64,000 nt of DNA from contig NW_026971152.1 in the NCBI RefSeq assembly GCF_963678635.1, positions 1 to 64,000 of the forward strand, written 5' to 3'. The stretch comes from Symsagittifera roscoffensis (Eukaryota; Xenacoelomorpha; Acoela; Convolutidae). The notes beneath the pieces were generated by a model. It did not search any database. It saw only the letters and a program-made list of their open reading frames with translations, and had not been told where the DNA came from. Shown here piece by piece: positions 20,631-31,971 of this stretch (its first letter is position 1; the number at the start of each line of letters is the position of its first letter). A program made the translations under genes and the position numbers.

Positions 20631-20699
20631 GAGGGGGGATGATTCGTTCGGTTCACTTCAAATGATTGGTCGCCTTTATTTAGACTGTTTCAAGTATCT

Positions 20700-21760
20700 T
20701 AAGTCAAGAATCTTAATTTATCTTTGCTCTCTTGCTCATTATCTTATAAATAGAATATCTAAATTTTACCAATTTTGGCGTTAATTTACCGCTTTTTACC
20801 GTCTTGTGATTGATAATTCATATAGTCGAGACTAAAAACTGTGACTTTTTAGCAATTTTTATGCACATTCAAACGCTACTTGAAATTTTAATACTTTTAA
20901 TTTAAGAACGTTTATCTACTACGCAAAATACCAACCTTTTGTACCTCCATCAACCCCTGATTTGATTAAAACTTTTGCCCGGTACAGTTATTTGAAATTC
21001 AGGGGCTCGAAGTACCCGATAAGGTTTCCATGGGTGAATTGGATCGGCCACAAGACAGCTAAGAAGGGATTCCACATTGAAAAGCCAAACTTCGGAAACT
21101 GCTCAAGAAAACACGCAACTAGCCTAATCAAACTCGAATACTCATTTTGTAAGGCAATAAATCATCCCGGTTCTTGTGTCAAACAGCTATAGACGAATAG
21201 TAGTGGCAAAAATATGTCCAATATTACATATATATACCTGAAAATTTGGGCTTATACATCACCTTTTATCGAAAAAGTGGGATTTTTTCCTTTTGTGCGT
21301 CGGGGGGATTAGAGTTGCTTCAACAATACAACTATCTCGGAGGAACTCAAACCTTCTATCATTGTGAAATAAATCCATTCAAAACTAAGAGTTCAATTTT
21401 GATCATACTACTGTCCACAAGTAGAATGGCAACTGACGCGGCTAAGGGCACACTATGTACCTATGCGGCCTTAAATAGAGTCTACCCGATAGATGAGAAC
21501 AGTTTGCAGATGCAGTCCTATACCAAGGAGGCTAAGGGGTCTGAACACTTCCAGTGGGTGAAGAACAGAAGGGGGCTCAAGTTCACATTCTTTCCACCTT
21601 CTATTGTAGTTAGGAGTAAGCTATTTAAGCTGTGACGAGGTACGGATCTTAAATTATCTCCTTAATTGGTTTCTATTTTTATGAACAAGTATCCAGATTT
21701 TACCAGTTTTGGCGTTAGTTTACCGCTTTTCATGATATTCTTGTGATTGATTATTTACGC
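20700..21760 (+). repeat. Segment with two unidentified ORFs between direct repeats (copy 1)
   Basis: About 120 bp at 20,700-20,820 and 21,640-21,760 are similar and in the same orientation: each has a tcttaa-t-tatct stretch, then ttttaccantttt, ggcgtta-tttaccgctttt and cttgtgattgat. Between them lie plus-strand frames at 20,962-21,192 (76 codons, basic) and 21,246-21,635 (129 codons; C-terminal part with KGTLCTYAALNRVYPIDEN and HFQWVKNRRGLKF looks protein-like in composition). I recognise neither. It could be a small element with terminal direct repeats or a decayed gene. Confidence 0.45.
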
Positions 21761-22241
21761 CATGATAATACTAGATTTACGCATCCGTTGTTTTCTGAAT
21801 AAATCAATCACCCTTGTCGGTAGAGGTCAAAAAAGATCGAATGGAGTTTTTAATTCATACCCTTTCAATCGTTAACGAAAAGTAATTGTTTCGAAGAAAA
21901 ACCGTTTGAAGTTTAAAAATACTGAAGGTTGGCTTTCGCGTTTTTCGACAATATATTATATGCAAAAATTAGCTAGAGCTCGTCAAAAAGAACTCGACCT
22001 ATTTTCATTTCATTTTTCTTGAGGTTTGCAGAAAAAAAAGCTTTGGTGATTCTCAAAATTAAATACTGTCGCATTCGCTCAGCCCCACCTCAAAAAAATC
22101 CGAAGCAAGGTTTTTTAAGCATTTATTTCTTCGTCTCAAACTCGACATGGTATTTTTTATTACATAAACTTGGGTCAGGGTAAGGTTTTGTGATTAAATA
22201 TGGGGTTGGGATCTAGATTCGTTTGTGTTATGATAAGTCTG
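21761..22241. other. Noncoding sequence 3' of the GPCR gene (copy 1)
   Basis: No gene seen. It should contain the 3' UTR of the minus-strand GPCR, whose stop codon is at 22,242. Confidence 0.45.
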
Positions 22242-22531
22242 TCAATGTTGCTGCGCATATTTCGATTGGTTGATCGCCGGGCGATTGTTGAGATTGCCAG
22301 TCGCGTTGGGTGGATTGCAACTCCCGTTGATTTCTTCGCCCCGATGTCGGCTGTTATTCGATACAGGGGGGTGGGCAGACGATCTGGTTCTCAAAATCGG
22401 GTTGTAGCAGGGAATGACCTTGGAGATGATCTGTTTGTATGCCCTTCTGAACCCACTGTGGGTGACTCCGTAGATGAAGAAATTGATAGCCGAGTTGAAA
22501 TGGGCCCACAGGTCGAAGCAAAGTATCAGCT
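22242..22531 (-). CDS. GPCR terminal exon: TM7 and cytoplasmic tail (copy 1)
   Basis: Acceptor gtgttag precedes the exon. The first two bases complete a Glu codon with exon c. TM7 reads LWAHFNSAINFFIYG; helix-8-like FRRAYKQII follows, then a Ser/Asn-rich tail to the TAA-equivalent stop at 22,242. Ninety-five codons plus stop. Confidence 0.85.
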
Positions 22532-25500
22532 CTAACACAAAATTGAAAACAATAATTGATAACTCAAATTCAGTTATGTTAATTTCTTATTTAATAGGTT
22601 TGTGTAATCAAAGTACTCTGTTATCAGAAATATGGCTCCTTCATCGGCCTAAAGAGTTTATCAGGTGTTCTTTTGATTTAAAAAAAAAAACAATGATTTT
22701 AACAAGCAATATGATTTTTTCCGATGTTTGAAGGTGAATGGCAATTTACGGAGCAAGTTTTATATTCAAAAGTTTTTTGCTAAATATTTAAACTTCACAT
22801 GCAGAGATGAAAACGTTGTCAAGCTTTTTATCGTCCGGAGACTTCTGAAAGCAATTTTATATTCAATAATTGAAAAAAAAATTGAAAATGACGCAGATTT
22901 CAATCGCTGTGCCTCAAGCGTAGTGGGTTGACTTAGAAGAGGATAAAATGCCCCCCCCCCCCCAAACCCCCCCCCCCCCCACATTGCTAGACATTGAGAC
23001 ATACCGAGAGGCATGAAGTTGTAGACATCTAGTTTGAGTCCCTGAGTGAGGACTATGAATGCATAGGGGAGCCAGGTGAGAAGAAAGGCTACGTAGATGG
23101 TGGCCAGCGAGACCAGCATCTGCTTCTGGTCCTTCTGCCGACGACTGCTCAGCTGGCCCAGAACTCCGGCTGCTACAAAACATGGACACTGCGGTCGAGA
23201 GGTTTTGGCTTTATGTTTAAAAAATGATGATAGGACATGTTTTCATCATAATCGATAACTTTTGCTATCAACGACCATTTAGAAAAAAAAGAAGGCGAAC
23301 TCGACGATTAATGATTTTATCACAAAGTGGAGGCATATCAAAGTGATTATCATAAGAGGCGGACCCCCCAATCAAGAATGTAGCAACCTCACCACCTCAG
23401 AGCTCCCCTATGTTACAATCAATTTAAGCAAATTGTCACCGAGTAATCTTGAAGGCGCTTTAGCACCAACCTACACTAATTTTGAGAGCTATGCGTCGCT
23501 CAGAAAATGAATTTTTTCACATCGTTCATCACGTGGCGAAAAAAGCACTTTTAGTTCAATTTTGGCCGCGAACTTTTCTTAAATAAGGTCATGATTTACT
23601 TTATTATCGCTACTGGGTCTTTTGTATTTAGTTTTTGTACTGCTATTGCATAAATTGTGTTGTGCTGACGTCGTAGTTCAAAAATAGCGATTTAAGTTTG
23701 AATTTTGCATTAATTTAATTTTAAACTGGTTGAGAATTCGGAAATTTTCAATTAAAAAATGTTTTACTTTTTTAAAGTTTCCAATTGTCCGGCACCGAAA
23801 ATTCGATTGATCATTCAAAATGAAAATTCGAAATGGATAACGATTGATCATATCATATTGGATTTCAAAATTCTGCTTCTCTGAATTTGAAATGAATTCA
23901 TAAAAATAGTATCAAAGGGAGGACCCTTTGGGTCGGCAGTGGGTCGAACCCCTGAGGGGGGAAGAGGGCATCTGCCCCGCCCCCTAAATCCGCTCCTGAT
24001 TCAAAATGATATATACGGCTACTATTTTTTGAAGAAACCGAAAATCATTCTCGATCGTATATAATCAATAATTTTCAACTCATTTTCCAATTTTTTTTTC
24101 GAAAAAAGGTAATCCATTTTAATCGATTTAATAATTAATAATTTTTGTGAGCTATTTTCTTTTATTCATAATCATTTTTAAACTAAGTTAGTTACTTTTT
24201 TGTCGAACTAAATTTCACTTTTTATGAAATTCAATCGCGTTTTTTTTTCATCATTTTCTCTTATTTCGCTGTTCTTTGTCTTCTTCAGCTCTATTCGCCA
24301 TGCTCACAATGCACCCCTTGCCCATGTTTGCCCCTGCCCTATAGATACAGTTATTTATTTCCCTTGCGCGCACTTTCCCCCCTCATCCTCTCAATATTAA
24401 ATCTGGATGGACGTAGGGAGTGGGGTGTAATACGGTAAACGTAGGGTTTAAAATGTTGGGTTTCTGATGTTGCAGTCTAGTGTGGAGTTTCTGGCTGCGG
24501 GTTTTAATGGTTGGAGGTAACGTCGGGTGAGGGGCGTCGGTGGGGCGTAGATGACGTGGGGTAGACGAGGGGAGGGGGGATAGACGATATACGCGTGCAT
24601 TCGGGCTCGAGTTGCAGAAAGCTGCAAACATTAGAGTAAACCTTTCGCATCTACAAAAAAAATCATTTTTTTGGTTAAATCTTGATTAGCCCCTCAATCA
24701 TACATTAACTAGCTTTTTAAAAAGCCTGATCAATAAGAAATAAATAAGCATAAATTTAAGTCGAACTTTTTCTAATCAATCAAATCAATTTTCAGAGCTC
24801 TTCCTAGACAGTATAAAGACCCTTTTCTGACAGAACTTTCTGCTCCCTAGGTGCCCGTTTCTTAAAAACAAGCAGGCATAATTGCCGTTCGTGGGAGGTT
24901 TTTGGGAGGGTTAACAAAAAGGTTGCTTCTGTCAGCGCGACTTCCCCCTCAAATTTAATATGTATTGGCTCCAACGGTAGGGCTGGTCGAGGAAACACTG
25001 GACTAGTAAAAAAGGACCAAAAGTGAGGTTTTGGGTGGCGAGGGTTGAAATTCCTGAGAGTGAGACGCCCCCTTCCATCTCAAATTTTCCCCTGGATAAA
25101 TCAAAATTAAAGTGCTGAGAGATGAGCCTACTGCTCAATATCTGAACAGCATTTAGTTCACATATCATGGTCAAAGAAAAATCGATACTCATAATATTTA
25201 ACAGAAAAAAGATTAATATGTTTCTGTGTGGGAGAATCATTATTGTTGTTCCGACTTTCATTACGAAAGTAACGGAATATTTGTGCTCGGGGTGGGTTTT
25301 TTTCTTCGGACAAATTTCGAATTTTTAACTAGCCATTTCTGACGGATTTTTTTTATATCATTCAAAAAGTATTGTTGTCCTGAGCTTAAATTTGAAAAGA
25401 TATCTCACCTGTGATCATTTTTCGTAAAGTTACGGGGGTTTAAAGATTGCCATTTTGGCCAATTTGGGACAATGAACGCGCGATATATTTCGCGCTATTA

Positions 25501-28500
25501 ACGCGTAAGCGGAGATTTAACCCGTCTTAGAAATCGTTCCAAAATGGTTGAAAGAAGCTTATTTGCCATAATTGATTTGTTACAAGGAGCGAGATCTATC
25601 CTTTGATACTTTATATGGCGTGTGATGGGGATGATTTTCTTGAAAATTTTCAAATTTTAGAAAAAAAAAACTTAATTTTACTTTATTACATTTAATTTTT
25701 TTTAGGTTATTACTGCTCCATAAACCTTAAAAAGCAGTTGGAACATACAGGGCTTCGCCTTGATACGAGCAGTCTTGTTACGACTTTCGTAACGAAAATA
25801 ACGGAATATTTGTGCTCGGGTGAGTTTTTTTCTTCAGACAAATTTCGACTTTTTAACTAGCCATTTTTGACGGAATTTTTTTCCATCATTCAAAAGGTAT
25901 TGTTGTCCTGAGCTGAAATTTGAAAATTTATTTTACCTGTGATCCTTTTTGGTAAAGTTATGGGGGTTTAAAGAGAGCCATTATGGCCAATTTGGGACAA
26001 TTAACGCGCGATATATTTCGCGCTATTAACGCGTAAGCGGAGATTTAATCCGTCTTAGAAATCGTTCTAAATTGATTGAAGGAAGGTTATTTGCCATAGT
26101 TGATATGTTACTACGGGCAAAATTTACCCATGTACTCTAAATGGCGTTGGGGGACGATTTTCATAAAATAAATTTCTAATTAAAAAGTTTCATTCATTTT
26201 TTATTGCTTTTAACTTTTTCATGTTATTACTGCTCCATAGACTTTAAAAGGCAGTCAGAACATTAAGGGATTCGCCTTGATACGAGCAGTCTTGTTCTTA
26301 TATTTACTTGCGGCGCAGAAATTTTTGGCATTAAGAGAACTTTGTAGTTCTGGATTTTGGACCTTATGTTATTGGAAGAGCTCGAAAAATAAATCTGGTC
26401 GGCCCAAAGAGGTCATCAAAATTTTCGCTTATTGACTATAATCACAACATTTGTATATGATTGTTTGATATGAAATACTTTTGGTCCGTTGTAATGTCTC
26501 GGGTGACGTTTAGTTCAATCTGCAGCACATCGAAGGGTCATTTAGTTCAGATCCATGTTCCAATCAACCCGCCGTAACAACCCTATTGTTCACACTGCAC
26601 ATATAAACTTCATTTTTTAGTAAATTAAACTGTATTATTGTACACGCATTGGTCCAATTTGCTTTTTTGTTCCGACTTCCGTAACAAAAATAACGGAATA
26701 TTTGTGCTCGGGTTGTTTTTTTCTTCAGACAAATTTCGACTTTTTAAGTAGTCGTTTTTCACGGAATTTTTTCATTCAAAAATTATTTTTAACCTGAGCT
26801 CAAATATAAAAAAAATTACTTGTTATTATTTTTGTTAAGTTATGAGTGTTTAAAGAAGGCCATTTTGGCCAATTTGGGACAATTGACGCGCGATATAATT
26901 CGCGCTTTCAACGCATAAGCGGATATTTAACCTGTCTTAGAAATTGTTCCAAATTGGTTGACAGAAGCTTATTTGCCTAAATGGATATATTACGAGGGGC
27001 AAAACTGTACTTTATCTTTCGTGTGGGGGGATGATTTTCACAAAAACTTCAAATTAAAAATTTATTTATTTATTTATTACAATTTTTTTTTATGGTTTTA
27101 CTGCTCAATAGACCTTAAAATGCAGTCCGAAAATTCAGGGCTTCGCCCTGATACGAGCAGTCTTATTGGATTTACAGGTCCATTTTCATTCCAAGTGTCT
27201 CTGAAAAATGAGTGCTTAATAAGAAAACGAACACCAACATTTTGAAGCAGTGCGATAAATCTGAATGTAGCAGAAAGTGATGACAACCATCGGGACTCCA
27301 AGTGCCAAAATGGTATAGAATGAGACATTGAACCACCTCTCGCCCCCCTGTGTGTAACTGCAGAACAAGTAGAGACCCACATATTTGTGACCCCCCAGGC
27401 CGGCTAGACTGGGCACATCTAGAAGGAGAGTGCAGGACCAGATGAGAATGATGCAAGCCAGGGTGCCTTTGAAGCTGAAGATTTTGTTGTAGATCGTGTG
27501 TTTGCAGATGAAGAAAAATCTGAATTTATTTTCACACATTTGCTTTAGTTTATAAAAGGGCCATTAGGTGTGCTCGGCTACTGATATTCAAATGAGATAA
27601 AATTTTCAAAAAAACTGATTATCATAAAATTTTTTGCGCATCCGCTGGGAAACTTAAAGATACCCGCATCCAGTTTCAAGCGTTAATAATCGATTATATT
27701 ATGATTTTGGTACCAATCTTACTAAAATTGAGAAAAAATTTTTTTAATCAATTATTAATTGATTGTATTCTCTCTTTTCGAAATCCAATTATAATCAATT
27801 ATAATACATTTTAATCGACTTTTTCATGATTTACTCGGAAGTCTTTTTTTTTCACAAACCGCGGGAACCTTTCAACTAATACAAAAGGATCTCTATGAAA
27901 CTTTTGTTTCGTGGTATAACTTTATGTTCAGATGAACCAAAGTGTGACAAGACATCTCGCTTGTAGAGATTTTGTTATTGAGAGAAAAATAACCCATGAG
28001 CCCATGAGACGTAATTAAAGTGTACTTTTCGTGTTACAAAATTCTGATAAAATAAGAGAGTATAATCGATAAAAATCGATTTTAATTGTTATTAAGTGTT
28101 TTTTGAATGAACTGTAATCAATTATAATAAATTCTAATAGATTTTAATCTCATGGAAAACCAGTTGTATTATTGCCAAAAATCATCATAATAATCCGTTA
28201 TAATTGCTTGCGTCTAAACTTGAATGCGGGTCGGGCTTTTGTGAACAAAAATTTGTTGATTTTTTTTCGGTTTCAATTTCGTCATTAAAATTTTTCTTCA
28301 AGCACAAACAATGATAGAATTTAGGTTCGTAGCTCTGAATTTTTCGACCAAAATCTTAAAAAACTTCAAAACAATTTTTTTTTTCGAATCAGTGTCCACT
28401 TTTTTAGTCTGATGAATGAATCTGAACGAAAACCTAAGACTCAAGTATATTCGATGGTAATAGTAAAATAAGCGGATGCTTCTTAACAATCTCACCTCCT

Positions 28501-29686
28501 CCTCTGTGGTATCTGCTTGAGAATCTCCACTACTATGAATAAATACAGTAAATTAGCGCTAGAGCTTTGTATTGAGAATTATAATTTTGCTGCTTTCTGG
28601 TTGGTCAAAAATTCGACTTATTTAATCTACTGAACAATCTCCCCCCTTTCTGAAAAAAGGGGGGCGATTGTTAAGCAGATCCAAATAAGCATATTGGACG
28701 ACAGTTTTTCTTCAAAAACTAACTAAAAAAAAAACAAAAAGAGTTTTTATATTCCCAAGATGGCGCTGAAAAAAATTCGAAAACTAATTTTACTAGATTT
28801 TTAAGGTCTTGAATAAGTTTTTCATTGCTTATCCTTCAATACAAAAGACTACACGATTGCCCTACTTGCTTGTAATTCGACTAAAAATCAAAGTTTTCAA
28901 ACCAATTTTCTCAAAACTGGGACGGTTTTTTGAAAGTTTTTTAATTTTCGAATGACCGACTGAAAGGGCTTTGAAATGCTACACTCATCCATTAGTACTA
29001 CTTGATTTTCTGTGGAAAACAAAAAAACTAAAACACCAGAATACAAAGTTTCTCCCCAAAAAATGCCCTAGTCAGTTTAATTTAGAAAGAACACGTTATT
29101 TTCAAATCTACTTGCACCTATTTCTACTTTAACTTCAATTAATCTCAGCATTTTACGAAGTCTTGTTGTACATGAGGAGTTTTCTATTCAAAATAATATA
29201 ACACCGCTTTGTGTTTTGGATTCGACTAAGAAAGTTAAAGGCTCCTAATCTCATACAATTTGCCCCCCTACCCTTCCTTGCCAAGGAACAAGTTTTCGAA
29301 AAAAAACTGATTCCCTTAGCCGCTTCGATGAAGTTAATAGTTTTTTACTCAGCTTTTCATTCAAATTTTAAAATAATACACCCCTAAATGGGTAACTAAA
29401 ACTAAGGTTGAAAGAAATTAGATCCAGAAATCTCTAAAATGAAAACGAACTGTATCAGAAACACACAAAAACCAGCAACGAATAGATCGCTCCAACAGAG
29501 CAAATGCAACCCAGGTCACACAATACCAGTCTTAATTATATAAATTTAAAGAAAAGCAGCCACAACACTTGCAAAATAGCATACCTGTTCACAGATATAA
29601 AAGTCATAGTCCATAGACTGCCATAGCAGGACACGATACACACAACCCCACTCACTTGACACAGCACTCCATTGTCATTCATCATT
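22242..29686 (-). CDS. Class A (rhodopsin-family) GPCR, 3' four exons, TM3 to stop (copy 1)
   Basis: Four minus-strand exons join in phase. Exon a, 29,686-29,585, carries TM3 (LCQVSGVVCIVSCYGSL with the conserved extracellular Cys) and ends in VNR, the NRY/DRY equivalent. Exon b, 27,519-27,239, carries ICL2, TM4 (IILIWSCTLLLDVPSL), ECL2 with its Cys, and TM5 (LGVPMVVITFCYIQIY). Exon c, 23,172-23,005, carries ICL3 and TM6 (FLLTWLPYAFIVL). Exon d, 22,531-22,242, carries TM7 with NSAINFFIYG (NPxxY equivalent) and a C-terminal tail. Split codons are restored at all three junctions (AG|A, T|CA, G|AG). The style (NRY box, NxxIY) is that of melatonin-receptor/Moody-like orphan receptors; the ligand is unknown. 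No TM1-TM2 exon is seen in the unit. In copy 1 the region upstream is the start of copy 2, so this set is probably orphaned. Confidence 0.85.
22532..23004 (-). other. GPCR intron with G-rich tract next to the donor (copy 1)
   Basis: 473-bp intron between TM6 and TM7 exons. On the sense strand, two uninterrupted G-runs of 14 and 13 separated by TTT lie about 25 bases from the 5' splice site, able in principle to form a G-quadruplex in the pre-mRNA. Run length differs between the two copies (14 versus 11). Confidence 0.7.
23005..23172 (-). CDS. GPCR exon: ICL3 end and TM6 (copy 1)
   Basis: Bounded by acceptor ttttgtag and donor G|GTATGTCT. Contains a basic pre-TM6 stretch (SSRRQKDQKQ) and TM6 with the CWxP equivalent LTWLPYAF. 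The downstream intron begins 5' with the donor and meets a run of G (sense strand) about 25 bases in: C14-AAA-C13 on the plus strand at 22,951-22,980. Confidence 0.85.
25247..25774 (+). repeat. 0.5-kb noncoding interspersed repeat, unit 1 (copy 1)
   Basis: Starts with ttgttccgactttc and cggaatatttgtgctcgg, contains a GC-rich dyad (cgcgcgatatatttcgcgct), and ends with two hairpin-forming stretches: actgctcc-to-agcagt, and a gggcttcgcc-type hairpin, then tgatacgagcagtc. No open frame. The orientation is antisense to the GPCR. Confidence 0.85.
25775..26296 (+). repeat. 0.5-kb noncoding interspersed repeat, unit 2 (copy 1)
   Basis: Directly abuts unit 1, sharing the ttgtt junction. Same landmarks as unit 1 with clear divergence, including a perfect tttcgtaacgaaa dyad near its start. 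Confidence 0.85.
26667..27166 (+). repeat. 0.5-kb noncoding interspersed repeat, unit 3 (copy 1)
   Basis: Separated from unit 2 by 370 bp of unrelated sequence. Same start, central GC-rich dyad and 3' hairpins, here with the perfect stem agggc-ttc-gccct. It ends about 70 bp before the donor of the TM4-TM5 exon. Confidence 0.85.
27239..27519 (-). CDS. GPCR exon: ICL2, TM4, ECL2, TM5 (copy 1)
   Basis: Acceptor aaattcag, donor T|GTTGGT (weak but the only one that keeps phase with the next exon). Carries ICL2 FFICKHTIYNKIF, TM4 with the conserved Trp (LIWSC), ECL2 with CSYTQGG, and TM5 with a conserved Pro (GVPMVV) and a Tyr near its end (FCYIQIY). Ninety-three codons plus split codons. Confidence 0.85.
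27520..29584 (-). other. GPCR intron between TM3 and TM4 exons (copy 1)
   Basis: 2.1-kb AT-rich intron. It holds the 28,633-28,672 hairpin and repeated near-palindromic taatcaattataat-type motifs near 27,740-27,830 and 28,060-28,150. About 70 bp (within 27,777-27,850), bounded by short T-runs, are absent in copy 2. No coding content. Confidence 0.6.
28633..28672. repeat. Strong 17-bp stem hairpin in GPCR intron (copy 1)
   Basis: aacaatctccccccttt pairs with aaaggggggcgattgtt over 17 positions with one mismatch and a 6-base loop. Flanks extend the pairing weakly. It may be the fused termini of a foldback or MITE remnant, or an RNA structure in the intron. Function unknown. Confidence 0.8.
29585..29686 (-). 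CDS. GPCR exon: TM3 (copy 1)
   Basis: 102-bp exon, acceptor cattag, donor AG|GTATGC. The frame shows VLCQVSGVVCIVSCYGSL followed by TFISVNR, the TM3 start Cys and the NRY box whose Arg codon is split with the next exon. Too short for most ORF scans; found by translation around the NRY box. Confidence 0.82.
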
Positions 29687-30426
29687 CTAATGCTCCAGGG
29701 AACAGATTACAAACAATTTCGGTTGGTGGGGGTTGTATACTCATTGCAGAAAGATCGATTGCCAAGTAACTTCCAAGCAAAAACTGGTCAGAACTTTTGG
29801 TCACGAGAACAGGTCATAATTTTCAAACAAAAATTGGTTAGAGCAAACACTTGATATTAGCCTGAACTCCCAATTTGATTTTAGTTCATTTGAATTTCAA
29901 CAGAATAAAAAAAACTAGAAATAAGGATGGACAGTTGCTGTGCAAGTAGCACAAAATGTTCCGACCTGATTCATAGAAAAAAAAACGTTACTGATTTAGG
30001 CATAATCGAATAACAGTTGTCTTGACAAAAAATGAGTGTAACTAAAAAAGTGGACAAAATTTTCCAAAAAATGAATGTAATCCAAAATTTTTTTTCCATA
30101 ATGTGTTTAATTTTTTTGCCCAATCATTTTAAAAAGTTTTCGAGAAAACTTTTATTGCCAAGGAAACTCTAAATGAAGCTCCAAAACCTAGTTTTTCGTT
30201 TGAGTAGAGCCAGGTTTTCTCGGCCTAAAGGACCTATTTCATATAACAAATGTTACTTGATTGCGTTCTTTAACGTTATTTGATTACCTGAATCAAAAAG
30301 AGTGCCCGTTTTGGAACCTGATCTAAACTACATTTTATGATTGGATAAATTAGATATTTTACCACTGTAAAGTATTTAATATTAACCAATCATGATCCAT
30401 CTAACTAACAACCCACTTATTTGTAA
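29687..30426. other. AT-rich region between GPCR TM3 exon and LTR-element leader (copy 1)
   Basis: I searched the minus strand for a TM1-TM2 exon (an N in TM1, LAxxD in TM2) and found none. A 60-codon plus frame overlapping the TM3 exon is a shadow. Nothing else is supported. Confidence 0.5.
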
Positions 30427-30454
30427 GTGCTGAAATTACTTGTAATTTCAGCAC
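30427..30454. repeat. 28-bp palindrome near the presumed 5' end of the LTR element (copy 1)
   Basis: gtgctgaaattac and its exact reverse complement are separated by only two bases. It lies about 1.5 kb before the first element ORF and could sit at or near the LTR boundary. The 3' LTR is not available for comparison, so the boundary is unproven. Confidence 0.75.
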
Positions 30455-31971
30455 CAGAGAGATTTGAATTTAACTTAGAAATTAGTTGACTCTCCAAGAA
30501 GACTTCAGCTGCCGCAATAAACCAGTATACCCTAGATCTATTGAGCCTAGCAGAGACTAGTTAAACAACCTGAGACTAGATAGTATAAGAGTAAGATTAG
30601 GATCGGTATTAGACTAAGAAGTTGCACGAATCTATCCGGCCGAAAATAAGATAGCGTGACGAGCAGACGGTGTACCCTATCCGAAATTACTCTATGAGTT
30701 ATACACTTCGGTCCTAACTCATCTGGTGCGACCATAAGTCTCGAACAAGACCTTAATAGCTTAGAATTAACCAAAAAATAGATTAGATTTTAGACAAAAC
30801 ATTTTTAAAATGTTTCACGACGATAATTTAATCGAAATGTCTCTACGACTCAATAGATCAAAGCCAATATTCCGAACGATAAGAGAACTACCCGGAATTG
30901 CAAGAAGACCTCGAACCAGAGACGACATACGACAAAGCAGAAACTTACCATATAGTTGTATGATAGTTCGGCAAAAGCCAACACAAACTTTTGTATTTAG
31001 AATACTACTAGCAATGAATTTAGATTTTCATTTGCAAACATAAAATATTGAAGTCAATCTTCAAAATCATTTCAGGCGCTAAACAAAATTATTAATATAC
31101 AATAACGATTGATAAAAAGATCTCAGATCGTTTTCCTAAATTCTGCAGTAATATACAAAACATGTTTGAAAAATATTTATTGAAAAATCAAAATAAAAAT
31201 TAGTAGCATGACAATAAATGGTTAAGTAATCATAAATCATCCTGTTGTTCCAGCTTCATCACCTAAACATTACAGCATTCATAAGCTCACTAATATCATA
31301 AAAACACTAAATCTTTTCTCTACACAAATTTAAATTATTTTAAACTTAAATTCACTTAAATTTAAAACCAGATCATCAAGGCTCATCCTTGGATCTTAAA
31401 TTATTTTCTATTTAATTACATTTAAAACTTGATCATCAAGGCCTATCCTTGGATCAAAAAGAACAATTTTGTTCTCCCCCACCCACTTAGCTAGTGTCTA
31501 ACGACCTCAAACGTCGATTCACTATCCAACCCTTTCTAAAAACCCAGGACTAACAGAAATTTTTGAATAAAACTAATCATTCAAATTAGGATAAACAGTG
31601 AAGAACTTCGGTTATTCATCCTTCACTTGATCCCCCCTCTTACCAGACCCAGGATAAATCTTAGACTTAGTAAGTTTAAAATAGTATCTAACGAACTAGT
31701 CGCGTTCTAATTATACCTGAACCTTGTGGATCGATTTAATATTCTCCAACCCTGAACACAATCACTACCCTTAAGTAAGATTAAGTAAGTTAACACCTTA
31801 GCTTATACTAGCCACGAGAAAGTAAAAAATCATTCTTCGGAATCGAGATACTTTTCTCCCCAACCCTGAACAAATAGACCCAGGTTAGGCTAACCAAAAA
31901 ATCGTAAGGACTAACAGTCTAAGAAAATAGAAATCATTTAACAACCTTTTGCATCCGTCATCCTAAACCTT
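30455..31971 (+). other. 5' LTR/leader region of the Ty3/gypsy-type element (copy 1)
   Basis: About 1.5 kb precedes the first ORF. It contains two successive hairpin-forming motifs of the type atcaaggc-tatccttggatc (about 31,373-31,395 and 31,433-31,455) and repeated ccaaccctgaaca motifs near 31,751 and 31,861. I could not define LTR ends, a primer-binding site or a promoter because the element 3' end is not in the window. Confidence 0.5.

Larger units (their letters stand above)
23173..27238 (-). other. GPCR large intron, repeat-filled (copy 1)
   Basis: This 4.1-kb intron between TM5 and TM6 exons holds three copies of a 0.5-kb noncoding repeat (25,247-27,166). About 23,355-24,000 may be a nonautonomous DNA transposon: its edges read aggcggaccccc and, near 23,985-24,000, ccctaaatccgctcctga, a rough inverted pair. 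A Pro-rich minus-strand frame at 24,383-24,631 is compositional. No exon motif found. Confidence 0.5.

Noticed and set aside
24383-24631. Pro/Thr-rich 82-codon minus-strand frame
   Set aside because: Composition-driven, no domain, lies within the GPCR intron. Its presence in copy 2 only reflects the duplication.
30547-30774. Hydrophobic minus-strand frame as a missing GPCR TM1-TM2 exon
   Set aside because: It lacks the TM1 Asn and TM2 LAxxD pattern and lies in the LTR-element leader, with no suitable donor in phase.
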